This document shows, one piece after another, positions 1 to 7,713 of a DNA stretch of 45,814 bases. A program made the translations under genes and the position numbers. Each line of letters opens with the position of its first letter. Within the stretch, counting starts at the first letter, position 1. The notes beneath the pieces were generated by a model. The model was not told the origin of the DNA and searched no databases. It saw only the letters and a list, made by a program, of their open reading frames with translations. Origin of the DNA: an uncultured Candidatus Actinomarina sp. (GTDB lineage: Bacteria > Actinomycetota > Acidimicrobiia > Actinomarinales > Actinomarinaceae); assembly GCA_902510995.1 (NCBI GenBank), contig CABXDL010000008.1, positions 1 to 45,814 of the forward strand, given 5' to 3'.

Positions 1-1740
1 TATATTTCTATCATCAATATTTATCCTGTAATTAGTTAGTTTTTTAGTAATTGTCTTTAGATAATCATCTACATTTCCAATTGTTAATATGTTTACTTGA
101 GTAGGTGCAAGCCAACCAGGGAAAACTCCAGCATAATGTTCAGTAAGAATCCCTGTAAATCTTTCAATAGATCCTAAAAGAGCTCGATGAATCATTACAG
201 GTGTAACTTTTTTATTATCAGAATTTATGTATTCTAATGAGAAATTATCAGGTTGAGCAAAATCAATTTGAATTGTTGTTAGTTGCCATCTTCTACCAAT
301 TGCATCTTTTACGTGTAAGTCAATTTTAGGTCCATAAAAAGCTCCTTCACCGTGTGCAATCTTATAAGAAATTTTTTGTATGTTTAATGCATCCTCTAAA
401 CTTTGAGTAGCAATTTCCCAATCTTTATCTTCACCTATTGAGTCTTCTGGTCTAGTTGATAAATCTGCTTCAATATTTTCAAAACCAAAACAATTAAGAA
501 GTTTTATTGAGAATGTTAATAAATTTAATATTTCATTGTTTAAATCTTCAGTAGTTGTAAATATATGTGCGTCGTCTTGTGTAAACCCTCTAGCTCTTAG
601 TAGACCATGAAGGACACCTGTTTTTTCCATTCTATATACTGATCCAAGTTCGAAATATCTTATAGGTAATTCTCTATAAGATCTTATATCATTTTTATAT
701 ACAAGAATATGAAAGGGACAGTTCATAGGTTTTAAATAATATTCATCATCAGCATTGTCATCTTTCAATGCTGGATACATGCCTTCCTTATAGTGAGATA
801 GATGACCTGATGTTTCCCATAATATTGACCTACCTATATGTGGAGTGTTAACAAAATCATAACCATTTTTAATATGAGCTTTTTTACTAAAAGATTCTAT
901 TTCATTTCTAAGAATTGCTCCGTTTGGTTGCCATAAAAATTGACCTGGACCTAACTCATCGGCAGTTGTGAATAATTTTAATTCTTTACCTATTTTTCTA
1001 TGGTCTCTTTTTTCAGCTTCTTCTTGACGTGTAAGATATTTGTTTAAATCATCCTTCGTAAACCAAGATGTTCCATAAATTCTTTGCAATTGTGGGTTTG
1101 TTTCTTTACCTCTCCAATAAGCTCCTGCAACTTTTGTTAATTTAAAATGTTTGAGATATCCAGTATTAGGAATATGTGGACCTTTACATAAATCTTTAAA
1201 TTTATCATTTTTATAAATGGATACTTCATTATTGTCAACTCCCTCTTCTTTATCCGCAGTATTTATTAACTCTTTCTTAAATCTTTGATCTTTAAAAAGT
1301 TCTGTTGCTTTTTCAGTATTTGTATATTCTTTTATAAATGTTTGTTTTTTACTAATTATATTATTCATTTCATTTTCAATGCTTGATAAATCATCTTCGC
1401 TTATATTGTTTTCGAATAAGAAATCATAATAGAATCCATCTTCAATTGCTGGCCCTACTCCATACTGTGTATTTGGATATATATTAATCACAGCTTGAGC
1501 AAGAATATGAGCTGATGAATGTCTTAAGATTTCTAAAGCAGTTTGATCTTTTTGTGTAAATATTTTACATTTAGCGTCACTAGATATTGTCTGGTGAAGA
1601 TCTGTCAGTGTTCCATCAATTTCAATACAGATTGCATCTTTTGCTAAGTTTCTTCCTATATCTAAAGCAAGTTCATAACCAGTAATTTCTTTTTCATATG
1701 TTCTTACTGATTTATCAGGAAGTCTAATTCTTATACTCAT
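1..1740 (-). CDS. thrS: Threonyl-tRNA synthetase, 3' end cut by window edge
   Basis: Class II aminoacyl-tRNA synthetase that charges tRNA-Thr in the cytoplasm. The frame is open from the ATG at 1740 to the window edge, about 580 codons; only roughly the last 40-60 residues, the end of the anticodon-binding domain, should be missing. Visible in order are an N-terminal TGS-like domain (starts MSIRIRLPDKSVRTYEKEI), the editing-domain motif HSSAHILAQA, the second-half zinc/editing segment KDLCKGPHIP, the class II core with MNCPFHILVYKNDIRSYREL and the arginine-rich motif 2 (GLLRARGFTQDDAHIF), and motif 3 near the edge (VMIHRALLGSIERF). It is transcribed away from the next gene, with a 75-base divergent gap. 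Identification is secure from motifs. Confidence 0.96.
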   Translation of the reverse strand, partial: MSIRIRLPDKSVRTYEKEITGYELALDIGRNLAKDAICIEIDGTLTDLHQTISSDAKCKIFTQKDQTALEILRHSSAHILAQAVINIYPNTQYGVGPAIEDGFYYDFLFENNISEDDLSSIENEMNNIISKKQTFIKEYTNTEKATELFKDQRFKKELINTADKEEGVDNNEVSIYKNDKFKDLCKGPHIPNTGYLKHFKLTKVAGAYWRGKETNPQLQRIYGTSWFTKDDLNKYLTRQEEAEKRDHRKIGKELKLFTTADELGPGQFLWQPNGAILRNEIESFSKKAHIKNGYDFVNTPHIGRSILWETSGHLSHYKEGMYPALKDDNADDEYYLKPMNCPFHILVYKNDIRSYRELPIRYFELGSVYRMEKTGVLHGLLRARGFTQDDAHIFTTTEDLNNEILNLLTFSIKLLNCFGFENIEADLSTRPEDSIGEDKDWEIATQSLEDALNIQKISYKIAHGEGAFYGPKIDLHVKDAIGRRWQLTTIQIDFAQPDNFSLEYINSDNKKVTPVMIHRALLGSIERFTGILTEHYAGVFPGWLAPTQVNILTIGNVDDYLKTITKKLTNYRINIDDRNI

Positions 1741-1815
1741 TTACTTAATATTAATGACAATTCTTATCTATTTTTATAGTAAGAGAAAATGTAAATATTA
1801 TGTTTTAATTAGTAC

Positions 1816-2382
1816 ATGAGAAAAAATATAAATATCATATTAAATGGTAAATATATAGACGTTGAGTTTAATAATGAGCTAAAAAATCATAGTATTTTTA
1901 TGAGATTTGATATTGTTAACCCATACCAGATGAAATGTGTATCTTTAAAGATTTTAAATACAAAAGATTATGAAATTTCATCAACAGATATAAGGGCTAT
2001 AAATATACATACTCTAATTAAGAAAGCTTTAAAAGCTATATATTCATTTAAAAAATTAGATATAAAAGACTTTAATAAAAAAACTAAAGGTAACTTAAAC
2101 GATAATTTAAATTATAAAAAAATTGTGAAAGATATTAAAAATAGAAATATAAAAGATAGGAATACCTTTCTTTCTTTATATTCTTATATTTATCAGCATG
2201 AATCTCGTAACTATGGAGATAACGTGTCTAATAGATTATCTACATTATTAGATTATTCAGAAGGTTATATAAAAAATATAACTAAAGAAGCGTTCAATAA
2301 GAAGTATATAAGTAAAAATAATAAAGGAGTAGCTGGAGGGTTGCTTTCTACAAAGTCATTAAAAATACTTAATTCTCTTTAA
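1816..2382 (+). CDS. Hypothetical protein with C-terminal HTH-like region
   Basis: A 188-residue lysine- and asparagine-rich protein that I do not recognise by name. The first half looks like a small beta-rich region; the C-terminal third (roughly residues 118-188) has helix, helix, helix, then GVAGGLLSTKSLKIL. This layout resembles the end of many actinobacterial proteins in which an HTH-type segment is followed by a glycine-rich G-x-x-GG turn. That resemblance is my impression, not a search result. No signal peptide or membrane segment is seen. It is divergent from thrS, and its stop overlaps the convergent cyclophilin gene by 14 bases. DNA binding is only a guess. Confidence 0.7.
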   Translation: MRKNINIILNGKYIDVEFNNELKNHSIFMRFDIVNPYQMKCVSLKILNTKDYEISSTDIRAINIHTLIKKALKAIYSFKKLDIKDFNKKTKGNLNDNLNYKKIVKDIKNRNIKDRNTFLSLYSYIYQHESRNYGDNVSNRLSTLLDYSEGYIKNITKEAFNKKYISKNNKGVAGGLLSTKSLKILNSL

Positions 2383-3004
2383 TTTCAATACTTTCAATCA
2401 CAACATCACTAACAGGCCTATCTCCTTCTGCTGTCTCAACTGAAGCAATTTTATCAACAATATCTAATCCGTCAGTAACTTTTCCAAAAATTGTATATTG
2501 ATACGGTAGTGGATAATCTACATGCATAATAAAAAATTGACTTCCATTAGTATTAGGTCCAGCATTAGCCATCGCTAATATTCCTTTTTCATAAGGTTGC
2601 TTATTATTTAATTCATCTTCAAATTTATAGCCAGGATATTTCCCCATTTCACCATGTCCGGTACCACTTGGATCTCCACCTTGAATCATAAAACCGTTGA
2701 TAACACGGTGAAAGATAACTTCGTTGTAGTATCCATCTTTTGATAAATTTATAAAATTGTTTACTGTCAAAGGAGCATCATTTGTAAAAAATTCAATACT
2801 TATATCTCCCATATTTGTTTTCATAACAGCGGTATATTTTTTATTTAAATCAATATTCATTTCTGGTATTGATGTATATACTTTATCTTCATTCATTTCT
2901 GTCTCCTTGTCTATATTTTCTATTTCTAAATAACTATCATCAACTTCTTCTTGAGCTGAACAACTTATAAATAAAATAATTACTAAATATAAATATTTTT
3001 TCAT
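2369..3004 (-). CDS. Cyclophilin-type peptidyl-prolyl isomerase lipoprotein
   Basis: Peptidyl-prolyl cis-trans isomerase that should assist folding of exported proteins at the outer face of the membrane. The N-terminus is a lipoprotein signal with lipobox FISC (Cys15), followed by an acidic linker to about residue 55. The cyclophilin fold follows, with the hallmark stretches VIFHRVINGFMIQGGDPSGTG (the FHR arginine and the QGGD segment), MANAGPNTNGSQFFI and FGKVTDGLDIVDKI. The length of 211 residues is normal for an actinobacterial secreted cyclophilin. It is the last gene of a minus-strand cluster, starting two bases after the stop of the small lipoprotein upstream. Family assignment is secure; substrates are unknown. 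Confidence 0.94.
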   Translation of the reverse strand: MKKYLYLVIILFISCSAQEEVDDSYLEIENIDKETEMNEDKVYTSIPEMNIDLNKKYTAVMKTNMGDISIEFFTNDAPLTVNNFINLSKDGYYNEVIFHRVINGFMIQGGDPSGTGHGEMGKYPGYKFEDELNNKQPYEKGILAMANAGPNTNGSQFFIMHVDYPLPYQYTIFGKVTDGLDIVDKIASVETAEGDRPVSDVVIESIEIKEN

Positions 3005-3006
3005 AT

Positions 3007-3126
3007 TTAACTACCTGATGATCCCATAAATATTTTAGGAACATATTCTCCGTAATTTTGTTCCTGATCATAGTTGCCACTACACGAAAATATTAAAATA
3101 AGTAATATAAATAATTTAATGTTCAT
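3007..3126 (-). CDS. Small (39-residue) predicted lipoprotein
   Basis: A short frame begins at the ATG at 3126, with that ATG overlapping the TGA stop of the thioesterase gene (ATGA), and ends at a TAA two bases before the cyclophilin ATG. The peptide starts MNIKLFILLILIFSCSG, a textbook lipoprotein signal with Cys15 as lipid anchor, leaving a mature tail of only 25 residues ending GSSGS. The exact fit between two genes, the start/stop overlap and the signal peptide argue for a real translated gene. I know no family for it. It may be a membrane-anchored partner of the cyclophilin, or the remnant of a longer lipoprotein. Confidence 0.65.
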   Translation of the reverse strand: MNIKLFILLILIFSCSGNYDQEQNYGEYVPKIFMGSSGS

Positions 3127-3533
3127 TTATTTCCTAGATTAGACATTCTCACTGTTGATTTAGCACATAACGTATCGTCATTAAATATTTCAGCTTCCCA
3201 CAGCTGAGATCTTTTTCCAAGCTTAATTGGTTTAGCTTTAAGTATTAAAGTGCCTTTAGTTGCACTAGCAATAAAATCTGTATTATTGTTTATACCAGCC
3301 CAAATTGATTTATGATTTATTGACGCTCCATAGGAAATAGCAGATTCTGCCATTGCAGAGTATACGCCACCATGTACTAAGCCAAATGGTTGTAAGTGTG
3401 ATTCGTTAATTTCTAATTTTGTTTCAACATAGTTTTCTTCTAATCGAACTAATTTGTGACCAATTAAACCATCAAATGTATCATTTGGAAATTCCATACC
3501 TTCAATTATTTTTACATATTTATCTGTACTCAT
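3123..3533 (-). CDS. PaaI-like hotdog-fold thioesterase
   Basis: A 136-residue hotdog-fold protein, probably hydrolysing an acyl-CoA thioester in the cytoplasm. The family signature is seen at residues 48-66, QPFGLVHGGVYSAMAESA, including the conserved HGG on the central helix. A second conserved strand, LILKAKPIKLGKRSQLWEAEI, ends the fold. Length is typical of the PaaI/YbdB/MenI group. Its start lies 14 bases inside the membrane-protein gene upstream, and its TGA stop overlaps the ATG of the small lipoprotein, so translation is probably coupled along this cluster. It could be a DHNA-CoA thioesterase of menaquinone synthesis, but nothing nearby supports that. Confidence 0.88.
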   Translation of the reverse strand: MSTDKYVKIIEGMEFPNDTFDGLIGHKLVRLEENYVETKLEINESHLQPFGLVHGGVYSAMAESAISYGASINHKSIWAGINNNTDFIASATKGTLILKAKPIKLGKRSQLWEAEIFNDDTLCAKSTVRMSNLGNK

Positions 3534-4095
3534 AAAAAACCTTTTCTAACTTTTTTTCTCCATTTCCTAATAAAAACCACCATATACCAAAAAATAATGT
3601 AACTAAAGTTATTATTACTAGAAAATATAAGTAAATAAGATCGTATTTAATGATAATTAGCTCTCTTAGAGCGAAAATATAAGCAGATAATCCAAGAAAT
3701 GTAATAAATAAAGTTACAAATCCAAACCAAGTAAAATTACTACCTAATTTAGCTACTACTATTTTCCTATCTTGTACGGGAAATAAATAAGAATTTTCTA
3801 ATTTATGGGCAATTAATAAATCATTTCCATTAATTTTATTTATTTTTTCTTCTAAGAATTGACTGTAATTACGTGTAAATATTAAATAATGTGCATGAAA
3901 AGACAACAACACTGAACCAAATAAAGATATAAATGGAATTATTAGAAGTGCATTGATATTAATGCTACTTAAGTAGAAAAATATAACTGTAAAAAAGAAC
4001 AACAAACGTACATCTAATAGAAATTGCTTATGATAAAAATTATTCATTTGTCTCATACGAGTTAATTGACTATTTAAAATATTTATTTCGTCCAT
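3520..4095 (-). CDS. Hypothetical four-helix membrane protein
   Basis: A 191-residue integral membrane protein that I cannot assign to a family. A charged N-terminal helix (residues 1-27, with an arginine/methionine-rich part) precedes two hydrophobic helices at about 29-50 and 52-72. A soluble segment with the sequence LFPVQDRKIVVAKLG follows, then two more helices at about 120-143 and 150-176. The C-terminus is basic and cytoplasmic. It is the first gene of the minus-strand cluster ending with the cyclophilin and overlaps the thioesterase by 14 bases. The start is the ATG at 4095, which is divergent from the next gene. Confidence 0.72.
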   Translation of the reverse strand: MDEINILNSQLTRMRQMNNFYHKQFLLDVRLLFFFTVIFFYLSSININALLIIPFISLFGSVLLSFHAHYLIFTRNYSQFLEEKINKINGNDLLIAHKLENSYLFPVQDRKIVVAKLGSNFTWFGFVTLFITFLGLSAYIFALRELIIIKYDLIYLYFLVIITLVTLFFGIWWFLLGNGEKKLEKVFYEYR

Positions 4096-4116
4096 TTGTT
4101 AAAGTTTATATTGGTT

Positions 4117-4485
4117 ATGTTTAAATCAAAATATATAATATTGATTGTATTGATATTTATTTTTATATCAGTAATAAATATTTTTTCTATAGTGTATGTA
4201 GAGTACAGTTCAGTTTCTCTAGTTAAATTTAAAGAACATAGAATAGAATGTGGTCAGTTAATAGATATTATTACAGATAAAATAGACTATTCAGAAAATT
4301 CAGCATTAAGTATGAATAGAAATACGTGTATGAATATTGCTATAGTTACATTATTGAGCTCAGTTTCATCAATTTTATTTCTCTCATTATTTTTATATTT
4401 AATAATAAGATATATTAAAAAGCGGAAAGATATTGAAGATCTCTCAGATTTAATTCAAATTTTAAAAAATCGAAACTATAGATAA
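4117..4485 (+). CDS. Hypothetical two-helix membrane protein
   Basis: A 122-residue protein with a transmembrane helix near each end: residues about 6-28 after the start MFKSKYI, and about 78-102 before a basic KKRKD stop-transfer. The loop between them (about 45 residues) holds two cysteines. A TTG seven codons upstream is in frame, but the ATG at 4117 gives the usual short basic N-terminus. It sits 12 bases before the LLM oxidoreductase, in the same direction, so the two are probably co-transcribed. I recognise no family. Confidence 0.6.
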   Translation: MFKSKYIILIVLIFIFISVINIFSIVYVEYSSVSLVKFKEHRIECGQLIDIITDKIDYSENSALSMNRNTCMNIAIVTLLSSVSSILFLSLFLYLIIRYIKKRKDIEDLSDLIQILKNRNYR

Positions 4486-4497
4486 TATAATTTATAT

Positions 4498-5439
4498 ATG
4501 AAAATTGGAGCATTCATTCCACAAGGTTGGAGAATGGATTTAAATAATCTTAAACCTAATGAGCAATGGAATAAAATTATAGAATCTGCAAATAAAATAG
4601 AAAAGTATGGATTCGAATCTCTTTGGGTCTATGATCATTTTCATACTGTACCCTCTCCTGCATTGCAGCCTACATATGAATGTTGGTCCTTAATGGCAGC
4701 GCTTTCTCAAACCACAAAAAATATTAGATTAGGTCAAATGTGCACTTGTAATTCTTATCGCAATCCAGCATATCTTACTAAGGTAGCTTCAAATATTGAT
4801 GTTATGTCAAATGGAAGACTGGATTTTGCAATTGGAGCTGGTTGGTATGATCAAGAATATACTGCTTACGGTTACGACTACCCTACTGATGGCGAAAGAT
4901 TAAAAATGCTTGAAGAAGCTTTATTAATCTATATTGAAATGACAACACAAGATGAAGCTACATTCAATGGTAAGTATTACAAAATTAATAAAGCGATAAA
5001 TGAACCGAAGCCTATACAAAAACCATACCCTCCACTTTGGGTCTGTGGAGGTGGAGAGAAAGTAACTTTAAAATTATTAGCGAAATATGGTGATTATGGA
5101 AATTGGGATGTCAATCATGAAGGGTTTAAACATAAATCTGAAGTATTAGAAAAACACTGTCTAGATGTTAATCGAGATTTTAATAAAATAGGAAGAACAT
5201 TACATACAAATGTAATTATTGGTGAAAATACAAATGATTTAAATTCTAAAATTAAAAAAATCTCAAATGAAACGTCAATACCCGAATCTTATTTTATTAA
5301 AAGACCACTAGTTGGTACTAAAGATAAAGTTTTTGAAAGTCTAGATAAATTTGAAGCTTTAGGTTGTGAGTATTTAATAGCTTATGTTGCTGATATAACT
5401 TGGGGCGACTCTCTTGATATTTTAAAAGAACGTTTATAA
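4498..5439 (+). CDS. LLM-class F420-dependent oxidoreductase
   Basis: Luciferase-like TIM-barrel oxidoreductase of 313 residues, from a family that in actinobacteria normally uses coenzyme F420 rather than FMN. The N-terminal strand MKIGAFIPQ, the segment ESLWVYDHF, the conserved NIRLGQMCTCNSYRNPAYL and the signature SNGRLDFAIGAGWYDQEYTAYGYD are all typical of the F420 LLM subgroup, as is the KPIQKPYPPLWVCGGGEKVTL strand. The cytoplasmic substrate cannot be told. It ends just before a strong hairpin at 5445-5468. The family is secure; the cofactor is inferred from the subgroup and from a second deazaflavin-type protein at 41910-42332. Confidence 0.9.
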   Translation: MKIGAFIPQGWRMDLNNLKPNEQWNKIIESANKIEKYGFESLWVYDHFHTVPSPALQPTYECWSLMAALSQTTKNIRLGQMCTCNSYRNPAYLTKVASNIDVMSNGRLDFAIGAGWYDQEYTAYGYDYPTDGERLKMLEEALLIYIEMTTQDEATFNGKYYKINKAINEPKPIQKPYPPLWVCGGGEKVTLKLLAKYGDYGNWDVNHEGFKHKSEVLEKHCLDVNRDFNKIGRTLHTNVIIGENTNDLNSKIKKISNETSIPESYFIKRPLVGTKDKVFESLDKFEALGCEYLIAYVADITWGDSLDILKERL

Positions 5440-5444
5440 AAAAC

Positions 5445-5468
5445 GGAAGCCCTCGTTAGAGGGCTTCC
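5445..5468 (-). terminator. Rho-independent terminator after the DUF3048 gene
   Basis: A perfect 10-bp stem (GGAAGCCCTC / GAGGGCTTCC) with a GTTA loop lies between the convergent LLM gene and the DUF3048 gene. Read on the minus strand it is followed directly by GTTTTTT, the usual U-tract, so it should terminate the DUF3048 transcript. On the plus strand no U-tract follows closely, though a T8 run occurs at 5518-5525. Local GC content is far above the genome level. Confidence 0.8.
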
Positions 5469-5543
5469 CAACAGGGCTGCGTATCACACTTAATTGAAAC
5501 GCACTATTAGAATACCATTTTTTTTATCTAAAAGTAAAGTTAT

Positions 5544-7670
5544 TTAACCAAAAGAAGGATTTTTTGTGTTTGGAACTAATGAAATCCATATTTTTCCTTT
5601 AGGTACATACAATATATTGTCATTATTATCGACAATATGAAATGGATCCGTATTAGAACCTCGCTTCCATTTTGCATCAATCAATTTACCTTTATGTAAA
5701 ATAATTGCTCTACCTTCACCAACGGTTTTTACAGAAGGAAGTTGAAGAGGATGTACATAAGGTTCACAAAATAATGCAATAATAGTAGTTGCAGAAATTT
5801 GTCCTTGGGTACCATCATTATTTATCCAGTAATGAACATTGTTATCTGCAGAATTTTTATATGCATCATAGTAAGTTCTAAGATAAGTAGAACCATTCCA
5901 TGTCCATGTAGTAGTTGTAAAAGTTGAAAAAGTTAATTTAAGGTAGGAATTATTCGTCCAGTTTTCTAAAGATGGGTCTCCCCAAGGAAATAATGGTTGA
6001 GGGTTTGTATATTTTTTATAACCTTTATTTATTGCATGCTGTTTTAACTTAACAGTATCAGCATATAAATTATGAGGTGCATTTCTAGAATCAATTCGAA
6101 AGTATTCTGGTCTTCTGTCTGTTATTACAGGTACACCCATATCAATAATTTCAGGTATTAATCCACCTGTCGCTCCACTTGCAATTAAAACTCCCCCTAC
6201 TGGTCTTAAAACTGTAGGGTCAGTAGGTCTAGCTGATCTAATGGGACCATGATAGTTTGTATCACTTTGGTAAAATATGTTAATAAATCTTGTCATTCCA
6301 CCTTCAACCAATACTTCAACAACTGCATCAGCAAATTGTGGCCCTGATTGAGGTCGAGCATTTACGTTATTATCATTTTTAATACCTATAACAATAGAAT
6401 TATTTGATCCGACAGACATAGGTAGCCCGTTAACTGGTGAATTGTAACCGTCTGTATAATTTTGGGTCGGTACTGGACCTAAAGATGAATATGTTGTTTC
6501 TTTTGTTAGTGACCAATTTTGATTTAAATAAGCATCTAATTCAGCTTGAGAATTCACCTGAGCAATATTTCCATATCTATATACAAAAACTGGATAGAAA
6601 CATGGATCGGGAACCCAGATATCTTCATAATTAACATATCCTGTAAGGCAAGTTGAATTTGGATTGTAGTTTATCAAATCAACAGTAAGATTTGTATTTT
6701 CATTAGTTGTTGTTTCTGTGTTTATAACCTCAGCAGGAGCAACAATTACTTCATTTGTTTGGTTAGTAATAAAAGCATCCTGACCTTTTTCTAATGCATT
6801 TTTTGTTTTAGGTCCTAATATACCATCTTCAACAAGACCACTTCTTTTTTGAAATTCTTTAAGCGAAAGCATTGTTTGAAAACCATATATTCCATCAATA
6901 TCTCCTGTATATATATCCACTTCTTTAAGTTTATTTTGTATATACTTGGTTTCATCTGTACTTTCATAAGAACCTAAATCTACTGTTTCTTGGCCACCTA
7001 TGTTTATATATGAATCACTCCCTTTTTCTAATGCATTTTTTGTTTTAGGTCCTAATATACCATCTTCAACAAGACCACTTCTTTTTTGAAATTCTTTAAT
7101 TGCTAATCGAGTATATGAACCATTTACACCATCAATTTTTCCTTGATAAATATAAAGTTTTTTTAGTTGTCTTTGAGCATCTTCAATATTATTAATGAAG
7201 TTAGTTTTAATTGGAGTATTATTTTCTTCTTTAGGTATAAAAGATGTTGAATTTTCATATTTTGTTACCAACGTAGTTGTTGTAATGTTATCAGTAATGA
7301 CGATGGTTGTAGTAGGGCTTAACGTTTCAATGATTATTGTATTAGTTGTTGTAACTTCTATTTGATTTCTCTCTAGTTTTTGGTAATTAATAATTAAATT
7401 AAATGCTATTAAAACTATAAAAATAATAGAAAATAACTTAACAACACGCATAATAGATAAACTTTTTAGTGTTTTAAATGAAGAAAAATTAATACCTTTT
7501 TTTGAAATTTTTTTTCTTAAATTTTTAGTAATTGGATAATTATTTGTTTTTATTTTAAAAAGATATTTGTATCCCTTATTAAAATGAAGTGGTTCGGATC
7601 TAAGTTTTTTTTTATTTCTTTTTTTATATATTTTACTTTTATGAATAGGCTTTTTCAAATGTTTATACAT
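5544..7670 (-). CDS. Membrane-anchored DUF3048 (YerB-like) protein with two peptidoglycan-binding repeats
   Basis: A protein of about 708 residues anchored in the membrane and acting at the cell wall. A strongly basic cytoplasmic N-terminus (about 75 residues) precedes one transmembrane helix (VVKLFSIIFIVLIAF), a threonine-rich linker, two PG_binding_1 repeats at about residues 160-220 and 240-300 (each with GLVEDGILGPKTKNALEKG), and a C-terminal DUF3048 domain from about 430 with NARPQSGPQFADAVVEVL and GPIRSARPTDPT. The ATG at 7670 is preferred to an in-frame TTG two codons earlier. The function of DUF3048 is not established. The next upstream gene is a shorter paralogue, so the pair probably arose by duplication. 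Confidence 0.88.
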   Translation of the reverse strand: MYKHLKKPIHKSKIYKKRNKKKLRSEPLHFNKGYKYLFKIKTNNYPITKNLRKKISKKGINFSSFKTLKSLSIMRVVKLFSIIFIVLIAFNLIINYQKLERNQIEVTTTNTIIIETLSPTTTIVITDNITTTTLVTKYENSTSFIPKEENNTPIKTNFINNIEDAQRQLKKLYIYQGKIDGVNGSYTRLAIKEFQKRSGLVEDGILGPKTKNALEKGSDSYINIGGQETVDLGSYESTDETKYIQNKLKEVDIYTGDIDGIYGFQTMLSLKEFQKRSGLVEDGILGPKTKNALEKGQDAFITNQTNEVIVAPAEVINTETTTNENTNLTVDLINYNPNSTCLTGYVNYEDIWVPDPCFYPVFVYRYGNIAQVNSQAELDAYLNQNWSLTKETTYSSLGPVPTQNYTDGYNSPVNGLPMSVGSNNSIVIGIKNDNNVNARPQSGPQFADAVVEVLVEGGMTRFINIFYQSDTNYHGPIRSARPTDPTVLRPVGGVLIASGATGGLIPEIIDMGVPVITDRRPEYFRIDSRNAPHNLYADTVKLKQHAINKGYKKYTNPQPLFPWGDPSLENWTNNSYLKLTFSTFTTTTWTWNGSTYLRTYYDAYKNSADNNVHYWINNDGTQGQISATTIIALFCEPYVHPLQLPSVKTVGEGRAIILHKGKLIDAKWKRGSNTDPFHIVDNNDNILYVPKGKIWISLVPNTKNPSFG
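6784..6862. repeat. 79-bp exact direct repeat, copy 1 (PG-binding repeat 2)
   Basis: These 79 bases are identical to 7021-7099 within the DUF3048 gene and encode the C-terminal half of its second peptidoglycan-binding repeat. The two copies start 237 bases (79 codons) apart. Flanking parts of the repeats have diverged, so exact identity here points to recent duplication or gene conversion. Confidence 0.93.
7021..7099. repeat. 79-bp exact direct repeat, copy 2 (PG-binding repeat 1)
   Basis: Partner of 6784-6862. It encodes the same run of residues, KEFQKRSGLVEDGILGPKTK and onward, in the first peptidoglycan-binding repeat. Recombination between the copies would delete or add one in-frame repeat of 79 codons. 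Confidence 0.93.
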
Positions 7671-7713
7671 TACCAACTAATCTATATGAGTTATATATTT
7701 TTATTTAAATATT

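Noticed and set aside
6437-6634. Plus-strand frame of 65 codons inside the DUF3048 gene.
   Set aside because: It is antisense to a clear domain-bearing gene, lacks a ribosome-binding site and has no recognisable features. Other antisense frames, such as 36263-36691 inside ftsK, were left out for the same reason.
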